Shown: positions 18,437-28,552, numbered from the stretch's first letter. The stretch is DNA of 55,807 nucleotides from Syntrophomonadaceae bacterium (GCA_003563385.1 PWRZ01000180.1:1-55807), one strand, 5' to 3'. Made by a program: numbers and translations. Notes: generated from the letters alone by a model not told the origin.

Positions 18437-19357
18437 TTGATATTGTGCATGGAAGGGGAAGCGGGTATGAAAAAAGGAGTAGAAAGCCTTATTGCCAAGG
18501 CTGAAATACTGATCGAGGCGCTGCCGTACATACGCACGTTTGCCGGGAAGACATTTGTTATTAAATACGGCGGCAAGGCCATGATCAGCGAGGACTTGAA
18601 AAGTTCGGTGGCCCAGGATATTGTGCTGCTTAAGTATATTGGTATAAACCCGATCATAGTTCACGGTGGCGGTAAGGAGATAACGCAGCTGATGGACAAA
18701 CTGGGGAAAAAGGCCCAGTTCGTCGGCGGGCTGCGCGTTACCGACCGGGAAACGATGGAGATAGCGGAAATGGTTCTTGTGGGAAAGGTTAACAAGGAAA
18801 TTGTCAACCTGATTAACCGCCACGGGGGGCTGGCTGTCGGTTTGAGCGGCAAAGACAGCAACTTGCTGGTTGCCAAAAAGAAATCTCCGGCTACTTCAGG
18901 TGCTGACAGCAGTGCAGTGGACCTCGGCTTCGTTGGCGATATCGAAGAGGTGAACCCTGCGGTTATAAGCACGCTCTGCCGCAGCGGCTATGTCCCGGTG
19001 ATATCTTCTATCGGGGTCAGCAGGGAAGGTGAAGGGCTTAATATAAATGCCGACCACGCCGCCGGGGCGGTTGCCGCAGCGCTGAAAGCGGAGAAACTGA
19101 TACTGCTTACCGATGTGGAGGGTATAATGTCCAGCGAGGGAGATGTGAGTACGCTCATTTCCTCCCTGGACCGGCAGAAGGCCGAGGAAATGATCGGCTG
19201 CGGGGAAATATCCGCGGGAATGATTCCCAAGGTGCGGTCCTGTACTGCAGCGCTCAGTGAAGGTGTCTCCAGGACGCATATTATCGACGGCCGGTTGAGC
19301 CATTCCATGCTGCTGGAGATATTTACAGATAGAGGTATTGGAACGATGGTGGTATAG
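18437..19357 (+). CDS. argB: Acetylglutamate kinase
   Basis: LIEALPYIRTFAGKTFVIKYGGKAM; IVHGGGKEITQLMDKLGK; LLTDVEGI; GEISAGMIPKVRSC; start may be further in. Confidence 0.95.
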   Translation: MILCMEGEAGMKKGVESLIAKAEILIEALPYIRTFAGKTFVIKYGGKAMISEDLKSSVAQDIVLLKYIGINPIIVHGGGKEITQLMDKLGKKAQFVGGLRVTDRETMEIAEMVLVGKVNKEIVNLINRHGGLAVGLSGKDSNLLVAKKKSPATSGADSSAVDLGFVGDIEEVNPAVISTLCRSGYVPVISSIGVSREGEGLNINADHAAGAVAAALKAEKLILLTDVEGIMSSEGDVSTLISSLDRQKAEEMIGCGEISAGMIPKVRSCTAALSEGVSRTHIIDGRLSHSMLLEIFTDRGIGTMVV

Positions 19358-19471
19358 TATCAAAATGAGGATACACCTTTTACCGGCCCGGCCCGGCAGC
19401 ATTTATGCTTTCTTTGCCAATGAGGGCCTGTGAGGGCGGAGCCTTACAGGGAGTTTCATTTTACCTGATAT

Positions 19472-19491
19472 TATGACCCCCTCGGGTCATA
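19472..19491. repeat. Short perfect inverted repeat / hairpin between argB and argD
   Basis: TATGACCC-CCTC-GGGTCATA: 8-bp arms with 4-nt loop. Confidence 0.6.
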
Positions 19492-19546
19492 TCGGTTAGT
19501 TTGTAGATGGCAGCGATTATGGAGCCACTGGTTATAAAAGCTATAT

Positions 19547-20776
19547 TTGGGGGAGGGGTCAGGTGTGATTAAAGAGGAGGAAAAGATGTTTATTATCAAT
19601 ACCTATAACCGCAGCCCGGAGCATACATTGTTGTTAGTAAGGGGCAAAGGTACGCTCGTTTACGACGATGAGGGCAACGAGTACCTTGATTTTGTAGGGG
19701 GACTGGCTGTCAATGCCCTGGGACATTCTCACCCGGACGTAATAAACGCTGCCTGGGAACAGATGAACAGGATCATGCACACCTCCAACCTCTACTACAC
19801 GGAACCGCAGGTTAAGCTGGCCAAATGCCTGGTCGAGAACTCGGCTGCCGGCAAGGTATTTTTCTGTAACAGCGGGGCGGAGGCTAACGAAGCGGCTATC
19901 AAGCTGGCCCGCAAGTATATGAAGCTGCAGGCGGGAAGGGGAAAATATGAAATTATTACCGCCTACAACTCGTTTCACGGGCGTACCCTGGCTACCATAA
20001 CGGCTACCGGCCAGCAGAAGTACCAGCATTATTTTGAACCGCTGCTGCCCGGTTTCCGCTACGCGGAGTTTAACAACCTGCAATCTTTTGCTTCCCAGGT
20101 TAACGAGCATACCTGCGCTATCATGGCGGAGCCTGTCCAGGGTGAGGGCGGTGTCCATGTAGCCACGGAGGAGTTCTTTTTGGGGCTTCGCCGGCTTTGT
20201 GACGATAATAATATTCTGCTGGTCCTGGACGAAGTGCAGTGCGGTATGGGGCGGACGGGGAAGCTGTTTGCTTACGAGCACTACGGCATAACTCCCGATA
20301 TTTTCACGCTGGCCAAGGCGCTGGGGGGCGGCCTTCCCATAGGGGCCATGCTCTGCTCAGACCGCGTTGCTTCTGGATTTGCACCCGGAGATCATGCTTC
20401 TACTTTTGGAGGAAATCCGGTGGCCTGCGCTGCCGCCCTGGCAGTTATGAATGCGCTGCTGCGGGAGAATTTCCTGAAAGAGGTGCAGGATAGGGGCCGC
20501 TATTTCAGGGAAAAGCTGGAGAAATTAAAAGCTGCTTATCCCGGTTTAATCAAGGAAATCAGGAGCAGGGGCATGATCGCGGGGGTCGATCTTGCTGCAG
20601 GGGCACAGGCCGGTGCACAGGCCGTTCAGAGAGAGTGCCTGCAAAAGGGCCTGCTCGTTAACTGCATCGGAGAGCGCACTTTGCGCTTTTTACCGCCCCT
20701 GAACGTGTCCAGCGAAGAAATAGACTCGGCTGTGGGGATTTTTGAAGAAGTACTGGTGGAAACAAAAAAGAATTAA
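19547..20776 (+). CDS. argD: Acetylornithine aminotransferase
   Basis: Class III PLP aminotransferase: GGLAVNALGHSHPDV, NSGAEANEAAIKLARKY, LLVLDEVQCGMGRTGK, FTLAKALGGGLPIGAM. Start may be 19586 (MFIINTYNRSPEH). Confidence 0.94.
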   Translation: MGEGSGVIKEEEKMFIINTYNRSPEHTLLLVRGKGTLVYDDEGNEYLDFVGGLAVNALGHSHPDVINAAWEQMNRIMHTSNLYYTEPQVKLAKCLVENSAAGKVFFCNSGAEANEAAIKLARKYMKLQAGRGKYEIITAYNSFHGRTLATITATGQQKYQHYFEPLLPGFRYAEFNNLQSFASQVNEHTCAIMAEPVQGEGGVHVATEEFFLGLRRLCDDNNILLVLDEVQCGMGRTGKLFAYEHYGITPDIFTLAKALGGGLPIGAMLCSDRVASGFAPGDHASTFGGNPVACAAALAVMNALLRENFLKEVQDRGRYFREKLEKLKAAYPGLIKEIRSRGMIAGVDLAAGAQAGAQAVQRECLQKGLLVNCIGERTLRFLPPLNVSSEEIDSAVGIFEEVLVETKKN

Positions 20777-20855
20777 ACCCGGTTCAGCGGTCACTTCAGT
20801 TGACAGTGCAGCATGTGGAAAGCTCTACCCGCTCTCCGGTCTTGTCGGGGAAGAA

Positions 20856-20877
20856 AATGCAGCGGGTTTGCTGCATT
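20856..20877. repeat. Short perfect inverted repeat between argD and the nitrilase gene
   Basis: AATGCAGC-GGGTTT-GCTGCATT. Confidence 0.6.
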
Positions 20878-20928
20878 GCAGGCTGGGGTCTAAAGGACAG
20901 CTTTTGAACCGGTAACGGAGGAGAGACA

Positions 20929-21888
20929 TTGGACTGGAGAGTTGTTGAAAGAAGATTTTCCGATAACGAGGATAGCCCCACCATTCTCCTGGCAAACATG
21001 CACAACACCTTTGATATAATGTATAACCTCAAGAAAATGGAGGATGTTATCGAGTTGGCGCACAGGAATGATGTTAACATCGTTATATTCCCGGAGCTGT
21101 GTGTTACAGGATATGTTTGGGAAACTGAAAACAGGGGGGTCGTCAAGGAGCACCTCATGGAGGGGGAAAACAGCCGCATAGCTTCCTGGTTAAAGAACGT
21201 GAAGGACAGCTTAAGGACCGACGGCCGCGGCCTGGAGTATGTTATTTACGGCAATGTCAGGCTGAAAAACAATGACCTCTATAACTGCGTTTTTATTCTG
21301 GGCAAAGACATTGACTACAATGAAGAAGCGCTCATTTATGCAAAGGTATTTGTGCCCCGCAATGAACAATACTACTTTAAAACCGGTTCTGACAAAAGAA
21401 TGGCTATCGATACTAAGTGGGGGCGATTCGGCTTCTTAATCTGTTACGATATTTGTTTTGTAGAGCTGGCACGGCAGTATGCGTTTACAGACGAGGTGGA
21501 TGCCATTATTACGGTGGCTTCCTGGCGTTCCGAAGCGACCAGGGAGTACGCCGAGATGAACATTAAGACGGACCATTATTACGGGTTTATTTGGGATCTT
21601 ATGAATTCTTCAAAGGCTGCCTACAACCAGCTCTGGAGCCTTGGTGCCAATGCGGTGGGCACGCATGATGTCAGCGGTGACATTTTCTGGGGAGGAAGCG
21701 GCGTGTGGGCTCCTTCCGGGCTGCAGCTCTTGAGAGCTTCAAACATGAAGGAAGAGCTGCTCTTAATCAGGAACCTCGCTATAAAAGAACAGAGATACCT
21801 GGAGCGGGACCAGTTCGACTACCGCATCGATTTTCGAAATGTCTACCGCGAGCTGGAGGCCAAGTGTCACTGTGTCGAGCTCTCCTAG
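20929..21888 (+). CDS. Carbon-nitrogen hydrolase (nitrilase superfamily)
   Basis: Putative Glu-Lys-Cys triad in IVIFPELCVTGY, YAKVFVPRNEQYYF and FGFLICYDICFVE; TTG start with RBS 'ggaggaga'. Confidence 0.88.
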   Translation: MDWRVVERRFSDNEDSPTILLANMHNTFDIMYNLKKMEDVIELAHRNDVNIVIFPELCVTGYVWETENRGVVKEHLMEGENSRIASWLKNVKDSLRTDGRGLEYVIYGNVRLKNNDLYNCVFILGKDIDYNEEALIYAKVFVPRNEQYYFKTGSDKRMAIDTKWGRFGFLICYDICFVELARQYAFTDEVDAIITVASWRSEATREYAEMNIKTDHYYGFIWDLMNSSKAAYNQLWSLGANAVGTHDVSGDIFWGGSGVWAPSGLQLLRASNMKEELLLIRNLAIKEQRYLERDQFDYRIDFRNVYRELEAKCHCVELS

Positions 21889-21974
21889 CGGGGATTGCTG
21901 CAGTTGCGTGAAAATGGCGGGAGAAGGCTGCCTTTTGCACTTCCGCCTGAAAATAGCTTGGGAGGTGCTCTAAA

Positions 21975-22916
21975 ATGGGCGGTTTGCGGGGAAGGCACTT
22001 TTTGACGCTGCAGGACTTTACACCGCGGGAAATTAAGGATATGCTCAGTTTAACGAGAGAGTTGAAGTCCAGGCAGAAAATAGAAGAGCCCCATCTCCTG
22101 CTGAAGGGCAAGACGCTGGCGATGATCTTTCAAAAGTCTTCAACCAGGACAAGGGTTTCTTTTGAAGTGGGAATGTGGCAGCTCGGTGGCTATGCCCTGT
22201 TTTTGAGCAGCCAGGACCTGCAGATGGGCAGGGGTGAACCGATAAAAGATACCGCCGCCGTCCTGTCGCGCTACGTGGACGGGATCATGATCCGCACTTT
22301 TGACCATGCCGAAGTGGAGGAGCTGGCCGCCCACTCAACCATACCGGTAATAAACGGCCTTACGGACCTCTATCACCCCTGCCAGGCACTTGGTGACCTG
22401 TTTACCATTCAAGAGAAGCTCGGCACCATGCAGGGGGTCAATGTTGCCTATGTCGGTGACGGAAACAATGTGGCCCACTCCCTGTTACTGGGGTGTTCAA
22501 AGATGGGGTTGAATATACGCGTAGCCTCACCGCCGGAATACCGGCCGCAGGAGGAAGTTGTTGTCCGGGCCATGGAAAACGCCTCCCTTTTGGGTGGCAG
22601 GGTGCTGGTCACAGCCGACCCTGCCGAAGCTGTCGCCGGGGCCGATGTTGTATATACGGATGTTTGGGCCAGTATGGGGCAGGAGGAAGAAAAAAATAAG
22701 AGGCGGGCGGTTTTTTCCGGCTACCAGGTTAACAGTAAGCTTGTTGGAAAGGCCGGGCCCGGCGCGCTGGTTATGCACTGTCTGCCGGCATACAGGGGAG
22801 AGGAGATTACCGCCGAAGTGCTGGAAAGTGAGCAGTCGGTAGTCCTGGACCAGGCTGAAAACAGGCTCCATGCCCAGAAGGCATTGATGGCCGTGCTAAT
22901 GGGCAATATTATTTGA
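21975..22916 (+). CDS. argF: Ornithine carbamoyltransferase
   Basis: FQKSSTRTRVSFEVGMWQLGG, DGIMIRTFDH, HPCQALGDLFTIQEK, MHCLPAYRGEEIT. Confidence 0.96.
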   Translation: MGGLRGRHFLTLQDFTPREIKDMLSLTRELKSRQKIEEPHLLLKGKTLAMIFQKSSTRTRVSFEVGMWQLGGYALFLSSQDLQMGRGEPIKDTAAVLSRYVDGIMIRTFDHAEVEELAAHSTIPVINGLTDLYHPCQALGDLFTIQEKLGTMQGVNVAYVGDGNNVAHSLLLGCSKMGLNIRVASPPEYRPQEEVVVRAMENASLLGGRVLVTADPAEAVAGADVVYTDVWASMGQEEEKNKRRAVFSGYQVNSKLVGKAGPGALVMHCLPAYRGEEITAEVLESEQSVVLDQAENRLHAQKALMAVLMGNII

Positions 22917-22932
22917 GGGATGGTGATTTTAT

Positions 22933-24150
22933 ATGCCCAAAGTAGTCCTGGCTTACTCCGGGGGGCTTGATACTTCTGTAATATTAAGATGGCTTAAGGA
23001 AGAATACGGTTACGAGGTTATTGCCTTTGCCGCCGACCTGGGGCAGGGCCCCGATGAGCTGAAGGGGCTGGAGGAAAAAGCTCTTGCTACCGGTGCTTCC
23101 AGTGTCTATATACAGGATTTGCGAAAGACGTTCCTGGAGGAGTATGTTTTCCCTATGCTCAGGTCCGGGGCACTGTACGAACGAAAGTATCTCCTTGGAA
23201 CTTCCATCGCCAGGCCCCTCATAGCGCGCGGCATGGTGCAGGTAGCCCTAAAAGAAGGGGCCGAAGCTGTTGCCCACGGGGCTACGGGAAAAGGTAACGA
23301 CCAGGTACGCTTCGAGGTTACCGTCAAGGCCCTGGCGCCGGAGCTAAAAATTATTGCCCCTTGGCGGATATGGGAGATTCGTTCCCGTAAAGATGCCATC
23401 GACTACGCCCGGCGCTATGATATACCGGTTCCTGTTACGGTGGAAAAACCTTACAGCATGGATCGCAATATCTGGCATATCAGCTACGAGGGCGGTATTT
23501 TGGAGGATCCGCACCAGGAGCCGCCGGAGGATATGTTCTTGCTGACCAGATCCCCCGCGCAGGCGCCTGATGAGCCGGCGGTAGTGGAGATTTCATTTGA
23601 GAAGGGGGTGCCCGTGGCCCTTAACGGCACTGCCATGGACAGCGTCTCACTGCTCAATACTTTAAATGAGATTGCCGGCGAAAACGCCGTTGGAAGGGTT
23701 GACCTGGTAGAGAACCGTCTCGTGGGCATGAAATCGCGCGGCGTCTATGAAACACCCGGCGGCACGCTTCTTTACTTTGCCCACAGGGAGCTGGAGCAGC
23801 TTACACTGGACAGGGAGACGATGCGATTTAAAGAGGCCGTGGCCATTAAATACGGGGAAATTGTCTATTACGGTCTCTGGTATTCTCCGCTGCGCAGGGC
23901 GCTCGATGCCTTCATTGACAGCACGCAGGAGAAGGTCACCGGTGACATCGAGCTGAAACTTTACAGGGGTAATATAACCATCAGCGGTCGCCGTTCCCCT
24001 TACTCTCTCTACCATACGGGACTGGCCACCTTCGAGGAAGGCGAGCTTTATGACCAGAAGGATGCCGGCGGTTTTATAAATCTTTTCGGGTTGCCCCTGC
24101 AGGTAGAAGCTCTGCTGCGGGGAACCTGGAAAAGTGAACTGGAGAGTTGA
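22933..24150 (+). CDS. argG: Argininosuccinate synthase
   Basis: [61 protein letters not shown]. Confidence 0.97.
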   Translation: MPKVVLAYSGGLDTSVILRWLKEEYGYEVIAFAADLGQGPDELKGLEEKALATGASSVYIQDLRKTFLEEYVFPMLRSGALYERKYLLGTSIARPLIARGMVQVALKEGAEAVAHGATGKGNDQVRFEVTVKALAPELKIIAPWRIWEIRSRKDAIDYARRYDIPVPVTVEKPYSMDRNIWHISYEGGILEDPHQEPPEDMFLLTRSPAQAPDEPAVVEISFEKGVPVALNGTAMDSVSLLNTLNEIAGENAVGRVDLVENRLVGMKSRGVYETPGGTLLYFAHRELEQLTLDRETMRFKEAVAIKYGEIVYYGLWYSPLRRALDAFIDSTQEKVTGDIELKLYRGNITISGRRSPYSLYHTGLATFEEGELYDQKDAGGFINLFGLPLQVEALLRGTWKSELES

Positions 24151-24153
24151 AAA

Positions 24154-25632
24154 GTGAAGCAAAAAGGAAGAAGCGATAACAGCAGGCGCAGCAGCGGTAC
24201 ACCGGGCCGGGAACAGTCTTTTTCTCCCCTGTCTTCCCCTTGGGGGGGGCGGTTTTCGGAGGGTCCCAGTGAAGAAATCGCCCTTTTCACAGCTTCACTG
24301 CCTTTTGACTGCCGCCTGGCCCGGGAAGACATCCTTGGAAGCATCGCCCACTGCCGCATGCTGGCCAAAACAGGAATACTGGGCAAGCAGGAAAGCGAGC
24401 TCATTATCAAGGGCCTGCAGGAGATTGAAGAGGAGATTGCCGCCGGTCGTTTCCCTTACGATATTGCTTTTGAGGATATTCACATGAATATCGAGAAGAG
24501 GCTTATCGATAAAGTGGGCCCTGCCGGGGGTAAGCTGCACACCGCACGCAGCCGCAACGACCAGGTGGCCCTCGATATGCATATGTACGTTAAAAGGCAG
24601 ATCGGAGAAACGGATCGATTGATCGGGGCGCTGCAGGAGGTTATCTTGAAAATTGCCCGCGAGAACCTTGATGTGGTCATGCCCGGGTATACACATTTGC
24701 AGAGGGCCCAGCCGGTCCTTTTCTCCCACCACCTGCTGGCCTACTTCTGGATGCTGCAGAGGGACAGGGAGCGCTACCGCGACGCCTGTAAAAGGGCCGA
24801 CATGATGCCGCTGGGGGCCGGTGCACTAAGCGGGACCGGCTTCCCCATTGACCGCGAGGAAACAGCCGGGGAGCTGGGCTTTGGCCGGCTTTATGAAAAC
24901 AGCATCGATGCGGTAAGCGACCGCGATTTTGTGCTGGAATTTTTAAGCTGCTCCGCCCTGCTGTTGATGCATTTGAGCCGCCTGAGCGAGGAACTGGTCC
25001 TGTGGTCATCGGAGGAGTTTTCATTCCTGGAGATGGGGGATGCTTTTACCACCGGCAGCAGCATGATGCCCCAGAAGAAGAACCCCGATGTGGCCGAACT
25101 GGTCCGTGCCAAAACAGGGAGGGTTTACGGCAACCTGGTATCCCTGCTGACGGTGATGAAGGGACTTCCGCTTGCCTATAACAAGGATATGCAGGAAGAT
25201 AAGGAGCCGCTGTTTGATACAGTCGATACTGTGAAAGCGGTACTTTCCATTTATACCGAACTGTTGGGCAGCATAGAAATAAAAAAGGAGAACATTAAAG
25301 CGGTGCTGGAAAACGATTTTTCAACGGCGACGGAGCTGGCCGATTACCTCGCTTCCAGGAATGTCCCTTTTAGGGAAGCCCATCACGCCGTGGGGAAACT
25401 GATCCGCTACTGCCTGGAAAAAGGGAAACCGCTGAAAGAGCTTACCGCCGGCGAGCTGGAGGCTTTTCACCCCCTTCTTGCCGGAGAGGAAGCGCTTAAA
25501 AGGCTTGATTATTATGAGGCGGTAAAGGTGAAAAAATGTCGGGGCGGTACCGCTCCGGAGGCTGTAAAAGAGCAGCTTTTGGCAGCAGAACAGTGTTTAG
25601 AAGCAGGAAATAATTTTATTATCAAGAAATAA
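24154..25632 (+). CDS. argH: Argininosuccinate lyase
   Basis: WGGRFSEGPSEEI; TARSRNDQVALDMHMY; TGSSMMPQKKNPDVAEL. Confidence 0.97.
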   Translation: MKQKGRSDNSRRSSGTPGREQSFSPLSSPWGGRFSEGPSEEIALFTASLPFDCRLAREDILGSIAHCRMLAKTGILGKQESELIIKGLQEIEEEIAAGRFPYDIAFEDIHMNIEKRLIDKVGPAGGKLHTARSRNDQVALDMHMYVKRQIGETDRLIGALQEVILKIARENLDVVMPGYTHLQRAQPVLFSHHLLAYFWMLQRDRERYRDACKRADMMPLGAGALSGTGFPIDREETAGELGFGRLYENSIDAVSDRDFVLEFLSCSALLLMHLSRLSEELVLWSSEEFSFLEMGDAFTTGSSMMPQKKNPDVAELVRAKTGRVYGNLVSLLTVMKGLPLAYNKDMQEDKEPLFDTVDTVKAVLSIYTELLGSIEIKKENIKAVLENDFSTATELADYLASRNVPFREAHHAVGKLIRYCLEKGKPLKELTAGELEAFHPLLAGEEALKRLDYYEAVKVKKCRGGTAPEAVKEQLLAAEQCLEAGNNFIIKK

Positions 25633-25715
25633 GACTATAGTAATGTGTTATTATGCAGCGCAGGGCATTGATTCTAAGCTGCCGGAAAGGAGGTTCCCGG
25701 CCTTACAGTTTCAGG

Positions 25716-26588
25716 ATGCCGGTAAAAGAGATGTTTAAGAAAGTATTAATGGCCATAGATGCATCTTCAGTGGCAATGGAGTTGTTCAACTGCATACCGG
25801 ACCTGAGGACGATGGGCATGGAGGAGCTGCTCATAGTGCATGTTGTCCCGGCGGAAGAGCTGTACGACAAGGGCATCAATAAATACAGGCCCCGCTTTCA
25901 AAAACTGGTCAAAGGAAAGGTTGACACTTTAATAGAGGAGGGTATTACGGCACGTTTTTTGATCGAGAAAGGGCACCCCCCCCCCAGACGAATTGTTCAA
26001 CTGGCTGAAGAAGAAGACGTGGACCTGATCCTGATCGGCTCTGTCGGCGAAAGCATTATCCGCGAAATACTGGTGGGCAGCACTACCAGGGAAGTGGTAC
26101 GCCTGTCCAAGCAGCCCGTCCTGGTGGAGAAGTTCATTACTCTGGGGATGGGCACACCGTACATACCAATGTTCTCGAAAGAACGGTCTTCCATATTACT
26201 GCCCACCGATTTCTCGGAAGCGTCCGAGGTAGTCTACAATAAATTTTTGGAACATGCCGAGAGGCTGCGCCGTGTGATACTGATGCATGTGATACAGGTT
26301 GTAGAGGAATCCTATATCCCTGATGACCTGAAGAAGAAGAAAGAAAAGGCGGAACACTACCTGAAGAGCTGGCAGCAAAAATTCACCCAAAAAGGGGTCA
26401 GGGCCGACATTAAACTCCTGGAAGGGGTTCCCTCCAAGCAGATCATAGAGGTTTCCGAGTACGAGGGTGCCACCCTTATTGCCATGCCCACATGGGGGCT
26501 GGGAGGGGCCTTTACCAGCTTTATTGTTGGAAGTACAGCTGACGCGGTGGTCCGCAATTCGAGCCGTTCCATTCTCTTTATCAAGTAA
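25716..26588 (+). CDS. Universal stress protein, tandem UspA domains
   Basis: Two UspA-like halves (MFKKVLMAIDASS...; SSILLPTDFSEAS...) with VGSTTREVVRLSKQPVLV and VGSTADAVVRNSSRSILFIK. The track start 25653 is an alternative. Confidence 0.88.
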   Translation: MPVKEMFKKVLMAIDASSVAMELFNCIPDLRTMGMEELLIVHVVPAEELYDKGINKYRPRFQKLVKGKVDTLIEEGITARFLIEKGHPPPRRIVQLAEEEDVDLILIGSVGESIIREILVGSTTREVVRLSKQPVLVEKFITLGMGTPYIPMFSKERSSILLPTDFSEASEVVYNKFLEHAERLRRVILMHVIQVVEESYIPDDLKKKKEKAEHYLKSWQQKFTQKGVRADIKLLEGVPSKQIIEVSEYEGATLIAMPTWGLGGAFTSFIVGSTADAVVRNSSRSILFIK

Positions 26589-26685
26589 CAGCAGGGCACC
26601 GCAGTTCGGGTCTTACAGCGACCTATCATTTTTACGGTTGCTTTTTTTATTGCGGAAGGGGTATAATTAACCAGGACTTCTTTTT

Positions 26686-27234
26686 ATGAGAAGAGCAGGG
26701 AAAATGAGTAACTCTGAAAGGTCTGCCCGTAAACATATTCCATCTCCGCGCGATGCTGGCAGTGCGATCTCTTCCCTGAAAGCGTCAATGGAAGAAATGG
26801 AAAGCATTGTCGCGGAGATTCGCAAGCACAAAAAGCTGCTCGATTACGACGACAGGGCCGAGATGTTGTTTCGAATGGGCAGTTACCTCTATGAATTTTA
26901 CGTGGCCGTAGAAGAGGGGCTGCTGGCCGCGGCCCGGCATTTGAACAGGTGGGTGCCTTACAGCCTGGACTGGCATGAACTGCTGCTTAGAATAATGCAG
27001 AAACCGCTGGGAGAGTTTGGGATGCCGGTACTTTCTCCCCCGACGGCGGCCAGGCTGGAGAAGTACCTTTATTTTTACCTTGCTTTTCCCAACACCTGTA
27101 CAGCTCTTTCCCCGGCAAAGGTGAAGGAGCTTGTCGGGGACCTGGAGACGGTCCACGGGCTGCTGCAGAGTGATTTTCAGGGATTACAGCGGATCCTGGA
27201 AGGACTCCACGGGCAGCGCAGAGGGGGTATATGA
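26686..27234 (+). CDS. HepT/HEPN-like protein lacking a recognisable Rx4-6H motif
   Basis: 'LFRMGSYLYEFYVAVEEGLLAAARHLNRWVPYSLDWHELLLRIMQKPLGEFGMPVLSPPTAARLEKYLYFYLAFPNTC' resembles HepT-like proteins (LY.FY.GIE.....WH..LL..M) from memory. Confidence 0.6.
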   Translation: MRRAGKMSNSERSARKHIPSPRDAGSAISSLKASMEEMESIVAEIRKHKKLLDYDDRAEMLFRMGSYLYEFYVAVEEGLLAAARHLNRWVPYSLDWHELLLRIMQKPLGEFGMPVLSPPTAARLEKYLYFYLAFPNTCTALSPAKVKELVGDLETVHGLLQSDFQGLQRILEGLHGQRRGGI

Positions 27235-27235
27235 T

Positions 27236-27460
27236 GTGAGCAAAATAGTTATAAAAGAGGAAATATGCAAAGGCTGCCGGTACTGCATGCTTGCCTGCCC
27301 CCGGGAGCTGATTCATATAAACGAGGATACCATAAACAACCTGGGCTACAACCCGGCTCATTATGTCGAAAACCAGCAGTCGCCGTGCACGGGTTGTGCT
27401 CTTTGTGCCGAAATCTGTCCCGATGTGCTTATCGAGGTCTACCGGGATAAAAAGAGGTGA
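27236..27460 (+). CDS. 2-oxoacid:ferredoxin oxidoreductase delta (2[4Fe-4S] ferredoxin) subunit
   Basis: CKGCRYCMLACP and CTGCALCAEICPDV; GTG start after 'cagaggggg'; four-subunit operon order. Confidence 0.88.
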   Translation: MSKIVIKEEICKGCRYCMLACPRELIHINEDTINNLGYNPAHYVENQQSPCTGCALCAEICPDVLIEVYRDKKR

Positions 27461-27472
27461 TTAAAAAAGAAA

Positions 27473-28552
27473 ATGGTGGAACGTAAATTGCTGCAGGGAT
27501 GTGTCGCACTTGCAGAAGGGGCTATTGCCGCCGGCTGCAGGTACTATTTTGGCTATCCTATAACGCCGCAGAATGATATACCGGAGTATCTCTCTGGAAG
27601 GCTTCCCCAGGTTGGGGGGGTATTTATACAGGCTGAAAGTGAAATAGCCTCCATTAACATGCTGCTGGGAGCATCCGCTGCCGGTGCAAGGGCAATGACT
27701 TCCTCGTCCGGCCCCGGGATTTCCCTGATGCAGGAGGGCCTTTCCTATATGGCCGGTTCAGAGCTGCCGGGACTGGTGGTAAATATAACCAGGATCGGCC
27801 CCGGCCTGGGGGGGATCGCCTCCTCGCAGGGTGACTACTGGCAGGCCACCAGGGGCGGCGGCCACGGGGATTACCGGCTCATAGTACTGGCGCCCAATTC
27901 GGTCCAGGAAATGTATGACCTGACCATTAAGGCATTTTACCTTTCTGACAAATACCGCAATCCGGCCATGATTCTCGCCGATGCCATTCTCGGGCAGATG
28001 AAAGAGCCGGTGCGCTTAAAGAAGCCTCCCGTAGAAATACCGCATAAGCCGTGGGCCCTTACCGGGGCCAGCGGGAGAAAAGCGCAGATTATAAAGTCAC
28101 TTTACCTCGGCGACGGGGAAATGGAGGAGCATAACTGGCACCTGTACGAAAAGTACGAACAGCTGCAGCGCCGTGACACCCTGGTAGAAATAGATGTCGA
28201 TGACAATGCCGATATTCTCCTTATCTCTTTTGGTTCCTGTTCCCGGATGGTCCAGTCCGCTGTCGGAATGGCCAGGTCGCGTGGGTTGAAGGTCGGTTTT
28301 GTCCGTCCCATTACCCTTTTCCCCTTCCCGCACGATACCATCAGGGAGCTCTCCAGGGAAGTGGGCAGGGTGCTGACCGTGGAGATGAACACGGGGCAGA
28401 TGTGGGATGATGTCAGGCTTTCCCTCCACCCGGGATGCCGTGCGTCGCTGCTTGCCCGTCCGGGAGGGGGCATACCGTCTCCGGCCCAGATACTGTCGAA
28501 GATGGAAAAGTTACTGAAGGCGGGGGATAAAGTTGCAGAAGGTATTTGCTAG
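27473..28552 (+). CDS. 2-oxoacid:ferredoxin oxidoreductase alpha subunit (KorA/VorB-like)
   Basis: GYPITPQNDIPEYLSGRLP..GG.FIQAESEIASINMLLGASAAGARAMTSSSGPGISLMQEGLSYMAGSELP. Confidence 0.92.
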   Translation: MVERKLLQGCVALAEGAIAAGCRYYFGYPITPQNDIPEYLSGRLPQVGGVFIQAESEIASINMLLGASAAGARAMTSSSGPGISLMQEGLSYMAGSELPGLVVNITRIGPGLGGIASSQGDYWQATRGGGHGDYRLIVLAPNSVQEMYDLTIKAFYLSDKYRNPAMILADAILGQMKEPVRLKKPPVEIPHKPWALTGASGRKAQIIKSLYLGDGEMEEHNWHLYEKYEQLQRRDTLVEIDVDDNADILLISFGSCSRMVQSAVGMARSRGLKVGFVRPITLFPFPHDTIRELSREVGRVLTVEMNTGQMWDDVRLSLHPGCRASLLARPGGGIPSPAQILSKMEKLLKAGDKVAEGIC

